Positions 62,075 through 64,000 of a stretch of DNA of 64,000 bases are shown in pieces. This stretch comes from Nibricoccus aquaticus (GTDB lineage: Bacteria > Verrucomicrobiota > Verrucomicrobiia > Opitutales > Opitutaceae). The first letter of the stretch is position 1, and each line of letters begins with the position of its first letter. The notes beneath the pieces were generated by a model, which saw only the letters and a list, made by a program, of their open reading frames with translations, was not told the origin of the DNA and did no database searches. The stretch lies in assembly GCF_002310495.1 (NCBI RefSeq), contig NZ_CP023344.1, positions 1,240,001 to 1,304,000 of the forward strand. The letters run 5' to 3'. Position numbers and translations under genes: made by a program.

Positions 62075-64000
62075 TTAGGGAAGGGTAACGAAGAGGCGGA
62101 GAAATTGACGGGGTTCCTGCGTGAAGGACACCGAAGAACGAACGATCACGAGTTCCGTGCCGTCGCCCTGCGGCGTAACCGACACTTCGACGGAGCCAAG
62201 CGATGTGGCGAAGTCAAGAGCCGTGGCGGCACGTGACTCAATCTTCACATCGCCGCGCGCGATGCGGCGGGCGTAGCGAAGCGCCGGATATTCCTGGCCG
62301 GCGTCGGTGACTTTCACGAGCGAGACGGCATCGGGGCCGGCAAGCGTCGCGTCTCCGCCGAGGATGAACTCGAGCAGGTTGCTGGAGCCGTCGCTGTCAA
62401 AGTCGTCGGACGGTCCGTTGAAACCGGCGGGCAGGCCGCTCGTCGCAACCCAGGTATTAAAGGCGTTCCAGCCGGAGCCATCGCTCGTGATGGTAAAGGT
62501 GAGCGCGCTGCCCGTGACGGCGAAATCGCCGCGCACATAACCGAGGCCGGTCGCGGTGAAATCCGAGGCGGCAAAGTTGGTGGAGCCGAAAGTCGCGAGC
62601 GTGCGAACGTCGCCGACCGCTGGGGCGGAAAGCGGTGTGAAGGCAAACGTGTACGCGCCGGCCGAGCCTTTCGTGAGCGCGCCGGTGAGCGCGAGCAGGT
62701 CGCCGGAAGCACCGAGATCGAGGGCGATCCGGCCGCCGCCGTTCCAGGTGAGCGAGGAACCACCGAGCGTGCCCGCGTCGCTGATACCGGGCGACACGGA
62801 GCCGCCGGAGTTGAGCGCAATGGCTTTCGCCGTCGCCCCGTTGCCTGCGAGCTGGCCGCCGTTGATGGTGACGCTGCCGCCTGCGGCCAGGCTGGAACCC
62901 GTGCCGAGGACGAGCGTGCCGTCGTTGATCGCGACGCTGCCGGCAAAGGTGTTCGTCGCAGTCAGTGTCAGCGCACCCGCGCCAGTTTTCGTGAAACCGC
63001 CAGCGCCGGAGAGCACACCGTTGAGGGTGATCGCACGCGCGGTGCCGACGGAATCAGCAGCGTTGATCACGGGCACATTGGTCAAGGTCATGGGCAGCGT
63101 GGTGGACCAGGAAGATTTTGCTCCAAGGGTGCCGCCGGTGAGGTTGATCGCGGTGGTGTAGGTGGTGGAGGTCGTGCCTTTGACGAGGCCGCCCGCGCCG
63201 ATGTAGAGCGCGCCGGAGCCGCTGAGGTTGAGCGTGCCGGAGCCGGCGACGACCGCGTTATCGAAGCCGAAGGTGAATTTCTCCACCTCGCTCACGCCAC
63301 CGCTGAAGTTGGCGTTACTCGGATTGCCCGAGGCCCGGGTGAGGATGATGCCGGAGACGGCGTTGGTGGAGCTGAATGTTCCGCCGGTGACCCGCATGCC
63401 GCCGCCGCGCGTGGAGCTGGCGTTATTGCCGACGGTGATCGCGCCGGTGGCGGTGAGGGAGCCTCCTTCGACGGACATGGCTCCGGTCGAGTTGTTATTA
63501 CCCAGGAAGATCGTGCCGACGGTCGAGGTGCCGCCGCTGACGATGAAGCCGCTGTTGTAGTCGACAGTGGCCGCAGCGTTGCGGCGGATGTTGACGTCGG
63601 TCGCGGTGAAAGTGCCGCCGGTGATGCGGACGGTGCTGCCGCTGTCGTTGTTGGTGCGGATGCCGCCATTGAGCGCGACCGTACCGGCATCCACACGAAG
63701 GATACCGGGGATGGTGTTGCCGCCGCCAAGGGTGACAAGGCCGCCAGAGGTGAAGCTGCCGCCGTTCACGAGAAGAGTGGAACCGCTGGTGGTGGTGACG
63801 TTGGCGGTGTTGGTGCCGCCAAGCGCGAGCGCGCCTCCGTTGTCGATGCGCAGGGTGCCGCCGGTGACGTTAAGAACTCCGGTGACGGAATTGGCCTTGT
63901 TCAACACGAGCGTGCCGGCGCCGGTCTTCGTGAAGCCATCGGTGCCGCCAAGGGCGGTCGAGAGCGTGGCCGTCGCGCCAGTGCCAAGCGTGCCGACGGT
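62075..64000 (-). CDS. Autotransporter-repeat surface protein (5' end outside window)
   Basis: 641 residues are visible; the frame stays open to the right edge, so the N-terminus lies beyond 64000. An apparent GTG start at 63907 lies inside a repeat and is not a real start. The visible part consists of autotransporter-associated beta-strand repeats (GFTKTGAGTLVLNKANSVTG; GGFTKTGAGALTLTATNTF) up to about residue 450. It closes with a module shared with the 56142-60854 protein (NLLEFILGG, ALRYARRIARGDV, FLRLFVTLP). A surface role is probable. Confidence 0.85.
   Translation of the reverse strand, partial: TVGTLGTGATATLSTALGGTDGFTKTGAGTLVLNKANSVTGVLNVTGGTLRIDNGGALALGGTNTANVTTTSGSTLLVNGGSFTSGGLVTLGGGNTIPGILRVDAGTVALNGGIRTNNDSGSTVRITGGTFTATDVNIRRNAAATVDYNSGFIVSGGTSTVGTIFLGNNNSTGAMSVEGGSLTATGAITVGNNASSTRGGGMRVTGGTFSSTNAVSGIILTRASGNPSNANFSGGVSEVEKFTFGFDNAVVAGSGTLNLSGSGALYIGAGGLVKGTTSTTYTTAINLTGGTLGAKSSWSTTLPMTLTNVPVINAADSVGTARAITLNGVLSGAGGFTKTGAGALTLTATNTFAGSVAINDGTLVLGTGSSLAAGGSVTINGGQLAGNGATAKAIALNSGGSVSPGISDAGTLGGSSLTWNGGGRIALDLGASGDLLALTGALTKGSAGAYTFAFTPLSAPAVGDVRTLATFGSTNFAASDFTATGLGYVRGDFAVTGSALTFTITSDGSGWNAFNTWVATSGLPAGFNGPSDDFDSDGSSNLLEFILGGDATLAGPDAVSLVKVTDAGQEYPALRYARRIARGDVKIESRAATALDFATSLGSVEVSVTPQGDGTELVIVRSSVSFTQEPRQFLRLFVTLP

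Noticed and set aside
63905-63907. GTG as start of the rightmost surface protein
   Set aside because: It lies inside an autotransporter repeat and the frame is open to the window edge with repeat-like sequence, so the real start is outside.
56142-64000. Repeats of the surface proteins as a CRISPR or mobile repeat
   Set aside because: The repetition is at protein level and imperfect; no spacer-repeat pattern or inverted terminal repeats occur.

Overview
The window is a chromosomal segment of a GC-rich bacterium of the phylum Verrucomicrobiota, most likely the family Opitutaceae. This placement rests on three things: the tRNA-Thr / tuf / tRNA-Trp / secE / nusG order known from the Planctomycetes-Verrucomicrobia-Chlamydiae group; an EF-Tu with an altered switch I loop, which from memory matches Opitutus-type EF-Tu; and a secreted protein that looks like the verrucomicrobial TIGR02597 family next to autotransporter-repeat proteins. 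No tree or database search was possible.

Layout. (1) 1-12.5 kb, minus strand: the RNA polymerase / ribosome cluster tRNA-Thr, tuf, tRNA-Trp, secE, nusG, rplK, rplA, rplJ, rplL, rpoB, rpoC. rpoC runs off the left edge. (2) 12.6-17.3 kb, minus: an envelope energy-transduction operon of a large TPR protein, ExbB/TolQ, ExbD/TolR and an unrecognised anchored protein. (3) 17.3-25.3 kb: fumC, a Tat-exported Gfo/Idh/MocA oxidoreductase, a very large secreted LamG protein with an all-alpha region, a second LamG protein, and a small membrane zinc-ribbon protein. (4) 25.5-44.8 kb, minus: one uninterrupted str-S10-spc-alpha super-cluster from rpsL to rplQ, ending at a strong terminator. It carries secY and map, a degenerate adenylate kinase at the adk position, and no rpmD, infA or rpmJ. 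(5) 45-56 kb: small housekeeping and stress genes on both strands. These are a NERD-domain protein, a thioredoxin-like protein, SufE, a TatD hydrolase, an NPD-type flavoenzyme, TcdA, an NR kinase with PnuC and Hsp33 (an NAD-precursor salvage operon), a HEPN-like orphan, MsrA and an AmpD-like amidase. (6) 56-64 kb, minus: secreted surface proteins. These are a pectate-lyase-like / Ig-like / autotransporter-repeat multidomain protein, a TIGR02597-like protein and a second autotransporter-repeat protein that runs off the right edge. The two repeat proteins share the same C-terminal module.

The core genes act together in transcription (RpoA, RpoB, RpoC, NusG), translation (S and L proteins, EF-Tu, EF-G) and membrane targeting (SecE, SecY, Map). 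The most unusual points are inside these core genes: loss of three of four cysteines of the second RpoC zinc site, the altered EF-Tu switch I, the catalytically dead Adk remnant, and low-complexity extensions on S11, S5, S17 and L17. In the accessory regions the best leads are a terminator hairpin that contains the start codon of the following gene, a perfect 21-bp palindrome, an orphan HEPN-like gene and the shared C-terminal module of the surface proteins. No CRISPR array, insertion sequence, prophage or rRNA gene was seen. No stretch longer than 300 bases lacks a gene or a described element.
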